A stretch of DNA of 64,000 nucleotides from CAZDET01 sp964504335 (GTDB lineage: Bacteria; Bacteroidota; Bacteroidia; Chitinophagales; Saprospiraceae). Below are positions 24,858 to 33,746 of the stretch, piece after piece (the first letter of the stretch is position 1; every line of letters starts with the position of its first letter). Made by a program: the position numbers and the translations under genes. The notes below the pieces were generated by a model, which did no database searches, was not told the origin of the DNA, and saw only the letters and a program-made list of their open reading frames with translations. Location: NCBI GenBank assembly GCA_964504335.1, contig CAZDET010000005.1, forward strand, positions 83,745 to 147,744. The letters run 5' to 3'.

Positions 24858-25238
24858 CTAATCTTCTCCTCCGGGCGAGTGCTGTTCAGTGTTTGGTAGG
24901 AAGGCGAAATTGGCTTCGCCCTGCTGGATAATGAGAAAGCAAAGATAGGTAGACCGACTTTTGTACAGTTGGCGGAAGCTATCTACTTCCGCGTTTTTCA
25001 CTACCTGCTTAGTTACGAGCTCTTCCAGCGTGGTAATATTAATATTCCACGGTTGTTCAAGACTGCTGAGCTGCAAGACGGGTATGCCGATAGCAGCGAC
25101 TTCATCACCGCGGTAAGCTACGAAAATCGGGTAATTACTTACCTGTTCATCGATTACCGTTTGATGTGCCTTGTGTAGAAAAGGCGTATTGTCGCTTAGA
25201 ACCTCTCGAATTGTTTGCCATTCCTGTAAGGTGGCCAT
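24858..25238 (-). CDS. Conserved-looking small protein of unknown function
   Basis: 126 residues, no signal peptide, mixed alpha/beta (for example YPIFVAYRGDEVAAIGIPVLQL and the strand STYLCFLIIQQGEANFAFLP). I do not recognise the family. Start ATG 25238. It lies 20 bp upstream of the HPt gene in the same direction, so it may be part of a phosphorelay-linked operon with HPt and rmlA; this is positional inference only. Confidence 0.6.
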   Translation of the reverse strand: MATLQEWQTIREVLSDNTPFLHKAHQTVIDEQVSNYPIFVAYRGDEVAAIGIPVLQLSSLEQPWNINITTLEELVTKQVVKNAEVDSFRQLYKSRSTYLCFLIIQQGEANFAFLPNTEQHSPGGED

Positions 25239-25341
25239 GTAGATGTAGGTTTAACGTCAACACTTCACCCACAGCGTATGCCGACGTGTAGTTTATGCGA
25301 TAAGTATTGAATATTTAACATATTCTATTCCAGATCCACCT

Positions 25342-26748
25342 CTACCGCAGCCGCAGGGCAGCGACATTCTCCACGTGGGAGGTATGGGGAAAAAGGTCGA
25401 CCGGGCAGGCTCGCTCCACAATATACGACTCGGAGAGGGCCTTGAGATCGCGTGCCTGCGTAGCGGGATTGCAGCTCACGTATACCACTCGCGGAGCGCG
25501 CAGTTGAAGCAACAGTTCAACCACCTTCGGATGCATCCCGGCTCTTGGCGGATCGGTAATCAGGACATCGGGTTTACCGTGCTGCTCGGCGAAGGCATCC
25601 GACAGGATATCCTTCACGTCGCCCGCGTAGAAAACAGCATTATTGATGCCGTTGATTTCTGCGTTTTTGTGTGCGTCGGTTATCGCCTCCGGAATTTCCT
25701 CGATCCCCACTACCTGCCGACAGTCCCGGGCGACGTACAGGGCAATACTTCCAATGCCGGTATACAGGTCGTATACATTTTCCGTTCCCGAAAGTTGGGC
25801 AAAATCCCGGGTCAATGCGTACAGGCGTTCGGCCTGCCCGGTGTTGGTCTGAAAAAAGGACTTGGGGCCGATTTGAAAACGCACCCCTCCGAGTTGCTCT
25901 TCGATGTAGCCCGGGCCGGCGAAGCAGTGCATATCCAGATCGATCAAAAACTCGTTGAGCTTTGGGTTAATGGTGAAGTAGAGGGTGGTCAGCTGGGGAA
26001 AGCGCTCGAGAAAGGCCTTCAGAAACTGCTCGATTCGGGGGCGGTCATCCTCGAAGAACACGAAGTTGACCATATCCTGCTCGAGGCTGGAAGTGCGCAC
26101 CACCATTTGCCGCAGCAATCCCCGCCGTTCGCGCATATCGAAGAAGGGAAGCCCCTGCTCGATAGCAATTCGGCGCGCCTCCATCCGCAGATCATTGGAA
26201 GTATACCCCTGCAGCCAACAGTGATCGATTTGCAAAATTTTGTCGTAGGTACCGGCACGGTGAAAGCCAATGACGTCTTCTTGGTTGCTGATATCGGTAG
26301 ACAGTTCCTGCTCGGTCAACCACCGGCGGTTGGCACAGCCGAATTCGAGTTTATTTCGGTAGTAGGTGGTGGCTTCCGCGCCCACGATGGGTTGCCAACG
26401 TTCGACCTCCAGCTTGCCGATGCGCTCGAAGGCGTCGTGGACGATGCGCTCCTTCTCGGTCAGTTGCACGCGATAATCGAGATGCTGCCACTTACAGCCG
26501 CCGCAATTGTCGAAATGAGTACAAAAAGGCGTGACCCGGTGGGCAGAAAGCGAAACAAATCGCTGCGGCGTGCCGAAAAACACGCCCTTTTTCTTGCGAA
26601 AGACCAGCACGTCTACCACATCACCCGGCGCAGTTTGGTCGACGAAGTAGACTTTTCCCTCCGCATCCCGCCCTACGCAGCGCCCTTTGTCGGCTATTCC
26701 GCTGATGCGAATCCCCTCCACGACTTTTGGTAACCCTCTACGCCCCAT
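25342..26748 (-). CDS. rlmD: 23S rRNA (uracil-C5)-methyltransferase RlmD-like
   Basis: 468 residues. N-terminal TRAM-like OB domain (about 1-70), then a 4Fe-4S cysteine set (FCTHFDNCGGCKWQHL, with a further Cys), then a SAM-binding Rossmann domain with NVYDLYTGIGSIALYVA, TDPPRAGMHP and the catalytic VSCNPATQARDL. The C-terminal PHTSHVENVAAL is the family end signature. Predicted to make 5-methyluridine in 23S rRNA using SAM; the exact position (U1939 or U747) is assigned by family only. Leftward, single gene. Confidence 0.92.
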   Translation of the reverse strand: MGRRGLPKVVEGIRISGIADKGRCVGRDAEGKVYFVDQTAPGDVVDVLVFRKKKGVFFGTPQRFVSLSAHRVTPFCTHFDNCGGCKWQHLDYRVQLTEKERIVHDAFERIGKLEVERWQPIVGAEATTYYRNKLEFGCANRRWLTEQELSTDISNQEDVIGFHRAGTYDKILQIDHCWLQGYTSNDLRMEARRIAIEQGLPFFDMRERRGLLRQMVVRTSSLEQDMVNFVFFEDDRPRIEQFLKAFLERFPQLTTLYFTINPKLNEFLIDLDMHCFAGPGYIEEQLGGVRFQIGPKSFFQTNTGQAERLYALTRDFAQLSGTENVYDLYTGIGSIALYVARDCRQVVGIEEIPEAITDAHKNAEINGINNAVFYAGDVKDILSDAFAEQHGKPDVLITDPPRAGMHPKVVELLLQLRAPRVVYVSCNPATQARDLKALSESYIVERACPVDLFPHTSHVENVAALRLR

Positions 26749-26764
26749 GTATTGCTGATTATTT

Positions 26765-27511
26765 CTACCGGGTTAATACAATGTAATCCCGAATTAGGGT
26801 TTCGAGAAAAGCCAATTTATCCTGCTCTTTGGGAATTAAGCCGGTGCGTTCTTCCAGAATAGCCACCAATTCCCGAATGGCCGTACGGTGTGCCTCGTTC
26901 GGGAAATTTTGGTAGCGCTGAAGCGCCTTCTTGACGAGCAGCATATCGGTATCCGTCAATTGCCGCACCTCTGGATAGGTCGGCTCGTACGAATCAAGAC
27001 TGCTGATCGACAGTATATCCTGTAGCCGGACTTCCTGGTTGGGCTTCACCCGGATGACCGTGGTATTGGCCGCCAGGTCGCCCGTCCGTTGGCGCCTTGG
27101 CGTAGAGGTGATCAGGAGGATCGCCAGAATGCCGAGACTCGTCAGTACATCAATGATTAAAAAGAGCGCCCGCAGAAAATAGTCGGTTTGTTTCGGTTCG
27201 AGGCCGTCGATGCGCACCACTTTAATGCCCAACGATTTCTTCCCCAGTGTCTGGCCGTGCAACAGCCATTCGGTGAGATAAGCATACAGAATCAACAACA
27301 GCAGTGGGAACAAAAAGAAATAAAACTGAATCAGGGCTTCACTATTCGGCCCGGGAAGCTCGAACATGGACACAAATAGAAACAGGAGGACGTAATACCC
27401 CCCGAAGACGATGACCCCGTCGAGCAGGAAAGCAAGCAGGCGATCGCCTAGCCGGGCCAGTTCATAATCAATCGTTACGTTTTGGGTGGTCTTTATCTCG
27501 ACGGTACTCAT
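26765..27511 (-). CDS. RDD family membrane protein
   Basis: 248 residues. RDD domain with the eponymous Arg/Asp/Asp positions: RLGDRLLAFLLDGVIV near residues 21-36 and RTGDLAANTTVI near 142. Four hydrophobic segments at about 27-50, 60-85, 105-135. The C-terminal 100 residues are soluble and helical. It diverges, 61 bp apart, from the SpoIIM-type gene. RDD and SpoIIM genes commonly border the MoxR/DUF58 module in Bacteroidota, so it is probably part of the same system. Confidence 0.88.
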   Translation of the reverse strand: MSTVEIKTTQNVTIDYELARLGDRLLAFLLDGVIVFGGYYVLLFLFVSMFELPGPNSEALIQFYFFLFPLLLLILYAYLTEWLLHGQTLGKKSLGIKVVRIDGLEPKQTDYFLRALFLIIDVLTSLGILAILLITSTPRRQRTGDLAANTTVIRVKPNQEVRLQDILSISSLDSYEPTYPEVRQLTDTDMLLVKKALQRYQNFPNEAHRTAIRELVAILEERTGLIPKEQDKLAFLETLIRDYIVLTR

Positions 27512-27572
27512 TGCACTGGCCTGGATTTCCTTCCGTTACACTGTAAGCAAATAACGGTATCTTTCTGCAATT

Positions 27573-29408
27573 ATGCGAGAGACGCAATTCATAAGGCAAA
27601 ACCAGGAGGAGTGGGCGGAGTTGGAGCGCGTGTTGCAGGGCCAACGGGCAGATCCGGAAAAGCTGAGCCGCCTGTTCGTCAAAGCCACGGATGACCTCTC
27701 CTACTCCCGCACCTACTACCCCAACCGATCGGTGCGGGTGTATCTCAATTTCCTGGCCCAGCGAATCTTTCTGCGCATCTACCGCCGCGCCACGCCGCCC
27801 CAATCGCGCTTTGTGTGGTTTTGGCAGGCGGAACTGCCCCGGCTCGTCTACGAACACCGGGCCGTTTTTGGCCTTTCCCTGGCGGTGTTTCTGCTCTTTT
27901 TCGGCGTCGGCATGCTGTCTTGTGCCATGGACGACGAGTTTCTGGCCATTATTCTCGGTTCGGATTATGTCGAAATGACCCGTGCCAACATTGCCTCCGG
28001 CGACCCCATGGCCGTATACAAGCAAATGGGGACGTTCGACATGTTTTACCAAATCACCCTTAACAACCTGATGGCCGCACTGATCACCTTCGCCGGTGGT
28101 CTTTTTTTCGGCCTCGGCACCTTTCTTGCGTTGATCTACAACAGCGTAATGGTCGGTGCGTTCCAGTATTTTTTCGTTGAGCAGGGGCTTTTTTGGGAAA
28201 GTTTCCTGACTATCTGGATACACGGAACGCTGGAAATATCCTCTCTGGTTATTGCTGCTTCGGCGGGTATGATACTCGCCAAAGGGTTGGTGTTTCCTGG
28301 TACCTACACGCGGGCGCAGGCGTTCCAGCGGTCCGCCCGTGCGGGCGTAAAGGTATTTCTGGGCACGCTGCCCATCTTTATTGTGGCCGCCTTCTTCGAA
28401 GGCTACCTGACCCGCCACACGGAATTGCCCGACGCCGTTCGGGCACTGTTCATCCTGTTGTGCGCCACCGCCGTGTTCTTTTACTTCGTTTGGTATCCCT
28501 ATTACCGCCACCGGCGCGGCCTGCACGAGCAGCCGATACCGGATAGCATTCCCGAGCGTCCGGCCGTTCCGATTCAACTGAATGAGCCGAAGACCATTGG
28601 CATGGTGCTCACGGATGCGTTCGTGCTGATCGGTCGCCGGCACCAGGGGCTCTTGCTGCGTTTTGCTCTGATTACGCTGGTGCATACCGCCCTGCTGTTT
28701 GCGTTTGCCAGCTCGCTTCCCGTTGAGTTATTCTCATTTATTCAAGGGTTTGGCCAGGGGTTTTACAACCTGCCGCTGGTGTATCAGTATCAGCCCCAAG
28801 TGCTGCTCATCCCTCTCTGGAATGTGCTCAGCCTGTGGATCTTGTGTATCAGTTGTGGGCAGGCCATCCTGCAGGAGATCGATCAGCAAGTTCCGGCCGG
28901 AGCCGTTTGGCGGCCCCTCCTTCCCATCTCCATTGTCGGTATCCTGCTGGCCATTCCAATGGCTTGGAGCGGCTGGCTGGTTTCCATTGGCAGTCCGTGG
29001 CTACTCCTGTGGGCCATCAGTAGTTACCTCGGTACCGGAGGCCTGCCCAGTAGCCTGCACAACTCGGGACGAACTCTGGGTTTTTTCTTCATTATCGTGC
29101 TCCTTAGTATAGCCCTGATTTTACTGATGGACACCTTTATTTTTTCTCTGATTTTCGGTGCTGCCAATTGGGTAATTTCCGGTGACCAGGCGATGCTCAA
29201 TCAGTGGTCGGTACGTATTACGGCTCTATTGACGCTAGGCGTAGCGAATTTGATCTGGTCGATGTTCTTCCTTAGCTTTGGATTATTGTCGTACACCCAA
29301 CGCGAGATTCGCACCGCTCAACACCTGCGTACCCAGTTCCAGCAGCTGGGAACGTCGCGCCAGGTCCGGGGAATTTTGCGGGAAGCAGCACCCGAACGTG
29401 AATCCTGA
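27573..29408 (+). CDS. SpoIIM-family membrane protein with long C-terminal multi-TM extension
   Basis: 611 residues, about twice the normal SpoIIM/DUF95 length. Residues 1-110 have the family N-terminus (RETQFIRQNQEEWAELERVL, then SYSRTYYPNRSVRVYLN). Membrane helices lie at about 105-125, 165-195, 205-225, 260-285 and 290-305. From about 330 on there is a second polytopic unit (helices at about 355-380, 415-440, 455-505, 515-545, 555-590) that is usually a separate membrane protein in this gene cluster, so it looks like a fusion. First gene of the tightly packed plus-strand module ending with DUF58. Confidence 0.8.
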   Translation: MRETQFIRQNQEEWAELERVLQGQRADPEKLSRLFVKATDDLSYSRTYYPNRSVRVYLNFLAQRIFLRIYRRATPPQSRFVWFWQAELPRLVYEHRAVFGLSLAVFLLFFGVGMLSCAMDDEFLAIILGSDYVEMTRANIASGDPMAVYKQMGTFDMFYQITLNNLMAALITFAGGLFFGLGTFLALIYNSVMVGAFQYFFVEQGLFWESFLTIWIHGTLEISSLVIAASAGMILAKGLVFPGTYTRAQAFQRSARAGVKVFLGTLPIFIVAAFFEGYLTRHTELPDAVRALFILLCATAVFFYFVWYPYYRHRRGLHEQPIPDSIPERPAVPIQLNEPKTIGMVLTDAFVLIGRRHQGLLLRFALITLVHTALLFAFASSLPVELFSFIQGFGQGFYNLPLVYQYQPQVLLIPLWNVLSLWILCISCGQAILQEIDQQVPAGAVWRPLLPISIVGILLAIPMAWSGWLVSIGSPWLLLWAISSYLGTGGLPSSLHNSGRTLGFFFIIVLLSIALILLMDTFIFSLIFGAANWVISGDQAMLNQWSVRITALLTLGVANLIWSMFFLSFGLLSYTQREIRTAQHLRTQFQQLGTSRQVRGILREAAPERES

Positions 29409-29409
29409 A

Positions 29410-30066
29410 ATGGCTATGCAATTGTTCCAGCGCTCTATTCGGATGGGTTTCCTCGTGGCGGTTTGGTGGCTCGCCGTCTTCCCGTCGCACGGGCAGGCGC
29501 CGAGCTTTGACGACCAACAATGGGATAGCCTGAGGCAGGAACTCGTCTACGAAGGCACCCCTCCCGCTCCCGCTACGCGATGGCAAATTGGCCCCATCGA
29601 CGGTTTGGTCAAATGGCTCATGATCGGGGTTCTGGTAATTGCCGTCGGCTTCCTGCTCTGGCACATGCGCCGCATGGGTTGGATTGGCATTCCCCATTCC
29701 AGGGAGCATACCGATTTCATCGGAGAAGAACAACCCGACCAACTGGAAACAATTGATTTTCTGCCCCTCATCCGGCAGGCCGAAGCCGAAGGTCGATTGA
29801 TCGAAGCCATGCGGCTGCATTTCTTATACGCTTTACAGCAACTCAATCAACACCACCATATTCAGTACCAGCGCGACAAAACCAACCGGATTTACGCAGC
29901 GGAACTGCGCTCAAAAACCGCGCTCCACCAGGCATTCCGGTCCCTGCTGAAGCTCTACGAACCCGTTCGCTACGGCGACCGACCGCTCTCCGAAGCACAG
30001 TACGGAAGCGCCGTCGATCAATTCCAGTCATTCCGAGCCCTCATCCCACAGCAACCGCATGAATAA
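29410..30066 (+). CDS. DUF4129 domain-containing protein
   Basis: 218 residues from ATG 29410, one base after the SpoIIM stop; a second ATG lies at 29416. N-terminal signal-like helix (FLVAVWWLAVFPSHGQA), a second membrane helix at about 73-95 (LVKWLMIGVLVIAVGFLLW), then a cytosolic helical C-terminal DUF4129 domain (LIEAMRLHFLYALQQLN, FRSLLKLYEPVRYGDRPL). Function unknown; constant member of MoxR/DUF58 membrane modules. The frame is open further upstream to 29278 but that would overlap the SpoIIM gene by 131 bp. Confidence 0.82.
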   Translation: MAMQLFQRSIRMGFLVAVWWLAVFPSHGQAPSFDDQQWDSLRQELVYEGTPPAPATRWQIGPIDGLVKWLMIGVLVIAVGFLLWHMRRMGWIGIPHSREHTDFIGEEQPDQLETIDFLPLIRQAEAEGRLIEAMRLHFLYALQQLNQHHHIQYQRDKTNRIYAAELRSKTALHQAFRSLLKLYEPVRYGDRPLSEAQYGSAVDQFQSFRALIPQQPHE

Positions 30067-31360
30067 ACGCCGCGTCATATGGATCACCGTTGGGATCGGC
30101 TTGCTGCTGGCCGTTCTGATCATCTTGCTCAACAACCGGGAAACGCCCATTTCCTGGCGGGACACTTACCGATCCGAAGGTACCCAGCCCTACGATTTAT
30201 TGCTGCTGCGTTCGCTATTCGACAACTACGAATCGGCAACCGACCTGATCCTGATGCAGGATAGCTTTTACTTACCTCCGGCCGACCATCCGCAAGCCAG
30301 CTACGTCTTTATCGGCCGAGCGATGTATCTCGACGATCCTGCATTCTACCAGCTACTCTCCTTTGTCGAAGCCGGAAGTACGGCCTTCATTTCCACAGAG
30401 AGCCTACCCTACAACCTGCAACTCGAGTTCGAAGACTACACCTGCGGTGATTTCTACTACGACTCCATTGATTTTTATTCCGACACTACCTGGATGATTT
30501 TTCACTCCACGACGGATTCCAGCATCCAGGTTCGAGCGCTCGAACCACCCTGGTCCGACCTGCCTGCGGCCCGTTTTGTATATCAGACCCGGTTCAGGCC
30601 CCAATTGTACGACTGGACCTTTCTACCCGAAGGAGCCCCCTGCGAGGAAAGTGGGGTGCACTTTCTTTCCTCGATCGGTCCTTCTCAGATGAACTACTTT
30701 GAAATCCCTTACGGGGAAGGGCGCTTTCTCATTCACACCAACCCGTTGTTGTTCACTAACTTCTTCGTGCGGGAGCGGACTGGTAAGGCCTACGCCGAAC
30801 AAGTTTTTAGCTACCTACCCGCCGGAGCGGTCTACTGGGATGACCACAGCCGCCTTTCGGCGGCCCCACCCGATAGCCAGGCGGGACCGCGCCTGTCGAG
30901 CAATCACGCAATGCAATACATCCTGGAGCAACCGCCACTGGCCTGGGCCTGGTACTTGCTGCTCGGCCTTTTTCTGCTCTACTTGCTGTTTCGGGCCAAG
31001 CGCCGACAGCGGGTCATCCCGGTAGTAACTCCGCGCCGCAACACGTCCAAAGCCTACGTGCAGGCAATCGGGCGCCTGTACCAGGTACAGGGCGATCACC
31101 ATCGGTTGGCGCAACAGGAAATTCGCCTCTTCCGACAATACTTGCTGGAGCGATTTAATTTACCTTTATCGCTGGATCAGGCCGACTTCAATCGCGCCCT
31201 AAGCACCCGATCCGGGGTAGCACCGGAAATTGTCGATCGCCTCCTTACGGAGATACGATTCGTCCGAGGGGTTAAATTACTCGAAGAAAGTAGCCTATTG
31301 CGCTTTCATCGGGCCCTACAGGATTTTTATCAGTCTGCATCTGTATCATCACCATCATGA
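30059..31360 (+). CDS. DUF4350 domain-containing protein
   Basis: 433 residues. Membrane helix near the N-terminus (WITVGIGLLLAVLIILL, 9-25), an extracytoplasmic GATase-like DUF4350 domain (about 30-270: YDLLLLRSLF, YVFIGRAMYL, FVEAGSTAFI), a second helix (WAWYLLLGLFLLYLLF, about 301-316) and a cytosolic helical tail. Overlaps the DUF4129 gene by 8 bp and the MoxR gene by 4 bp (ATGA), showing translational coupling. Role unknown; probably a sensor or scaffold for the MoxR ATPase. Confidence 0.85.
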   Translation: MNKRRVIWITVGIGLLLAVLIILLNNRETPISWRDTYRSEGTQPYDLLLLRSLFDNYESATDLILMQDSFYLPPADHPQASYVFIGRAMYLDDPAFYQLLSFVEAGSTAFISTESLPYNLQLEFEDYTCGDFYYDSIDFYSDTTWMIFHSTTDSSIQVRALEPPWSDLPAARFVYQTRFRPQLYDWTFLPEGAPCEESGVHFLSSIGPSQMNYFEIPYGEGRFLIHTNPLLFTNFFVRERTGKAYAEQVFSYLPAGAVYWDDHSRLSAAPPDSQAGPRLSSNHAMQYILEQPPLAWAWYLLLGLFLLYLLFRAKRRQRVIPVVTPRRNTSKAYVQAIGRLYQVQGDHHRLAQQEIRLFRQYLLERFNLPLSLDQADFNRALSTRSGVAPEIVDRLLTEIRFVRGVKLLEESSLLRFHRALQDFYQSASVSSPS

Positions 31361-32388
31361 GTACCAACGATACTACGCCAACCCCACCGGACGCCTTCGG
31401 CCCGGAGCCCCAACAGCAACAGACCGCTGGCCTGGAAGCCGGCCTCGCTCATCTCGAACAGACCCTGCAGGCCGTACGTGCTGAGATTCGGCAGTTGATC
31501 ATCGGTCAGGAAGAGTTCGTCGATCTACTCCTTACCGCCCTCCTGGCCAACGGCCACGTCCTGGTGGAAGGGGTTCCCGGCATTGCCAAAACCCTGACGG
31601 CCAAACTCCTGGCACGTACCCTGCACTGCGATTTTTCGCGGGTGCAGTTCACCCCCGACCTCATGCCGAGCGATGTGGTAGGTACGACGGTATTCAACAT
31701 GCGGGATTCGGAATTCAACTTCAACCGCGGTCCCATCTTCGCGAATATCGTCCTGATCGACGAAATCAACCGGGCCCCCGCCAAGACTCAGGCTGCCCTC
31801 TTCGAGGTGATGGAAGAAAACCAGGTTACCGTCGACGGAACGACCTACGTACTGGATTTTCCCTTCTTTGTCATTGCCACCCAAAACCCCATCGAGCAGG
31901 AGGGTACGTACAAGCTACCCGAAGCACAGTTGGACCGCTTCATCGTCAAAATTCAACTTGACTACCCAACGCTCGAAGAAGAGCAGCAAATTCTCCGCCG
32001 ATTCCGCACGGACTTCGGCGCGGTGGCCCGACAGGAAATTCGCCCGATCGTCGAAGCCGACGACTTGCGCCGCTATCGCAGTCTGGTGGAGCATCTGGTT
32101 ATCCGCGACGAGCTGCTGGACTACATCGCGGGTATTGTTCATCACACGCGTCGGCATCCCTATCTCTATCTGGGGGCCTCGCCCCGCGCTTCGCTGGCCA
32201 TTCTCCGAATGTCCAAAGCAGCTGCGGCCCTCCAGGGCCGGTCCTTCGTCACTCCGGACGACATTCGCTACGTGGCGAAACCCGTGCTGAATCACCGCAT
32301 CATTCTCAATCCGGAATACGAGATGGACGGCTACCGGACGGAAGATGTCATTGACTCGATTATTAAAGAAATAGAGGTTCCCCGATAA
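31357..32388 (+). CDS. MoxR family AAA ATPase
   Basis: 343 residues, normal length. Walker A in LVEGVPGIAKTLTAK (about residues 69-83), Walker B VLIDEINRAPAKTQAALFEVM, sensor 1 FFVIATQNPIEQEGTYKLPE, arginine/sensor 2 region SPRASLAILRMSKAAA. MoxR ATPases act as chaperones that load metal or remodel VWA/DUF58 partners; the DUF58 partner is the next gene, overlapping by 1 bp. Cytosolic face of the membrane complex formed by the preceding genes (inference). Confidence 0.94.
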   Translation: MSTNDTTPTPPDAFGPEPQQQQTAGLEAGLAHLEQTLQAVRAEIRQLIIGQEEFVDLLLTALLANGHVLVEGVPGIAKTLTAKLLARTLHCDFSRVQFTPDLMPSDVVGTTVFNMRDSEFNFNRGPIFANIVLIDEINRAPAKTQAALFEVMEENQVTVDGTTYVLDFPFFVIATQNPIEQEGTYKLPEAQLDRFIVKIQLDYPTLEEEQQILRRFRTDFGAVARQEIRPIVEADDLRRYRSLVEHLVIRDELLDYIAGIVHHTRRHPYLYLGASPRASLAILRMSKAAAALQGRSFVTPDDIRYVAKPVLNHRIILNPEYEMDGYRTEDVIDSIIKEIEVPR

Positions 32389-33746
32389 TGGCAACAGCCT
32401 GGCTACAGCGGCTTCTCTCCGCCTATCGCTCCCTGTTTCTCACCAACCGTTTCTTCCTGGTGGGTGGAGGTTTGGTGGTCGCGTTTGCGTTTGGCTTCGT
32501 CTGGCCGGGCGTATTTTTGCTCGCTCAGGTGGCACTGGGCCTCTTTCTGGCGTTGTTGCTCCTCGACGGCCTGCTCTTATACGGCCAATCGCTGCCCGTA
32601 CAGGCCGAGCGGCAACTCCCGCCGGGCCTCGGGCTTGGAGACGAAGGGCGGGTACAGCTCTTCGTCCGGAATTACTCCCAGTTAACCCTCGGTCTGGAGT
32701 TGCTCGATGAGCAGCCGGTACAGTTGCAGGCGCGCCATTTTTCACAGCGGTTCAAAATGATTCCCGGCAATCGCAAGGTAGCCACCTATCCGATTCGCCC
32801 GTTGGAACGAGGCATTTTTCAATTCGGATACATTCACGCCTTCGTCACTACCCCGATCCGGCTGTTACAACGGCGCATCAGTTTCGACGCTCAGCAGGAG
32901 CTGGCCATCTTTCCTTCCGTTGCCAAAATGAAGGAGTACGAATTGCGTGCCTTCGATCAATCGAGCCGCCTGTATGGGATCCGCCGGATGCGGCGCATCG
33001 GCCACAGCTACGAGTTTGAGCAGATCAAGAACTACGTTCGGGGCGACGATATCCGCAGCATCAACTGGAAAGCCACGGGCAGGCGGGCGGATGTGATGGT
33101 CAACCAGTACGAAGACGAGCGCTCCCAACAAGTGTACTGCCTGCTGGAAAAGAGCCGCAACATGCAAATGCCGTTCGACGGCCTGACGCTGATGGATCAC
33201 GCCATCAACGCCACCCTCGCCATCAGCAATATCGTACTGAAGAAACACGATCAGGCGGGGCTGATCACCTTTTCCGACCGGATCGGGACGGTGCTGAAGG
33301 CGGACGGCCGCAGCATTCAGATGCGCAAATTGCTGCAGGCGCTCTACAAGGAAGAAACCAAGGCCAGCGAGGCCGATTTCGAAAAGCTGTACTACACGAC
33401 TCGCAAGCTCATCAACGGTCGGGCGCTATTGTTGCTCTTCACCAACTTTGAAAGTTCCCACGCCCTCGAACGCGTACTCCCCATTTTGCGGCGCATTAAT
33501 CAGTTCCACCTGCTGCTCGTCATCTTTTTTGAGAATACGGAAATCCGATCGTTGGCAAAAGAACCGGCACCCGATCTGGCATCGGTTTATCAGCAAGCGA
33601 TTGCCCGGCAATTTCTCGCCGATAAAGCCGCCATGGTGGCCAGATTGAAACTGCACGGCATCCAGGCCCTGCTTACGGCTCCCGAAAATCTCACTCTGAA
33701 TACCATCAACAAGTATCTGGAACTGAAATCGCGGGGTCTGATTTAA
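32388..33746 (+). CDS. DUF58 domain-containing protein (MoxR partner)
   Basis: 452 residues. Two membrane helices near the N-terminus (about 22-40 and 42-62), a beta-rich domain (about 65-165), then the DUF58 core RGDDIRSINWKATGRRADV (about 216-234) leading into a VWA-like fold. The position of the metal-ion-site Asp reads YCLLEKSRNM, so Glu/Lys replaces the usual DxSxS; the metal site is probably lost. The stop TAA abuts the stop of the convergent OmpA gene with no spacer. Last gene of the SpoIIM-DUF4129-DUF4350-MoxR-DUF58 run. Confidence 0.92.
   Translation: MATAWLQRLLSAYRSLFLTNRFFLVGGGLVVAFAFGFVWPGVFLLAQVALGLFLALLLLDGLLLYGQSLPVQAERQLPPGLGLGDEGRVQLFVRNYSQLTLGLELLDEQPVQLQARHFSQRFKMIPGNRKVATYPIRPLERGIFQFGYIHAFVTTPIRLLQRRISFDAQQELAIFPSVAKMKEYELRAFDQSSRLYGIRRMRRIGHSYEFEQIKNYVRGDDIRSINWKATGRRADVMVNQYEDERSQQVYCLLEKSRNMQMPFDGLTLMDHAINATLAISNIVLKKHDQAGLITFSDRIGTVLKADGRSIQMRKLLQALYKEETKASEADFEKLYYTTRKLINGRALLLLFTNFESSHALERVLPILRRINQFHLLLVIFFENTEIRSLAKEPAPDLASVYQQAIARQFLADKAAMVARLKLHGIQALLTAPENLTLNTINKYLELKSRGLI

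Noticed and set aside
25375..26733. 452-residue frame antisense to rlmD
   Set aside because: Entirely opposite a well-supported rlmD gene; the protein has no recognisable domain and reflects GC-rich codon use.
27468..28685. 405-residue frame antisense to the SpoIIM-type gene
   Set aside because: Highly polar, low-complexity translation opposite a clear membrane protein gene.
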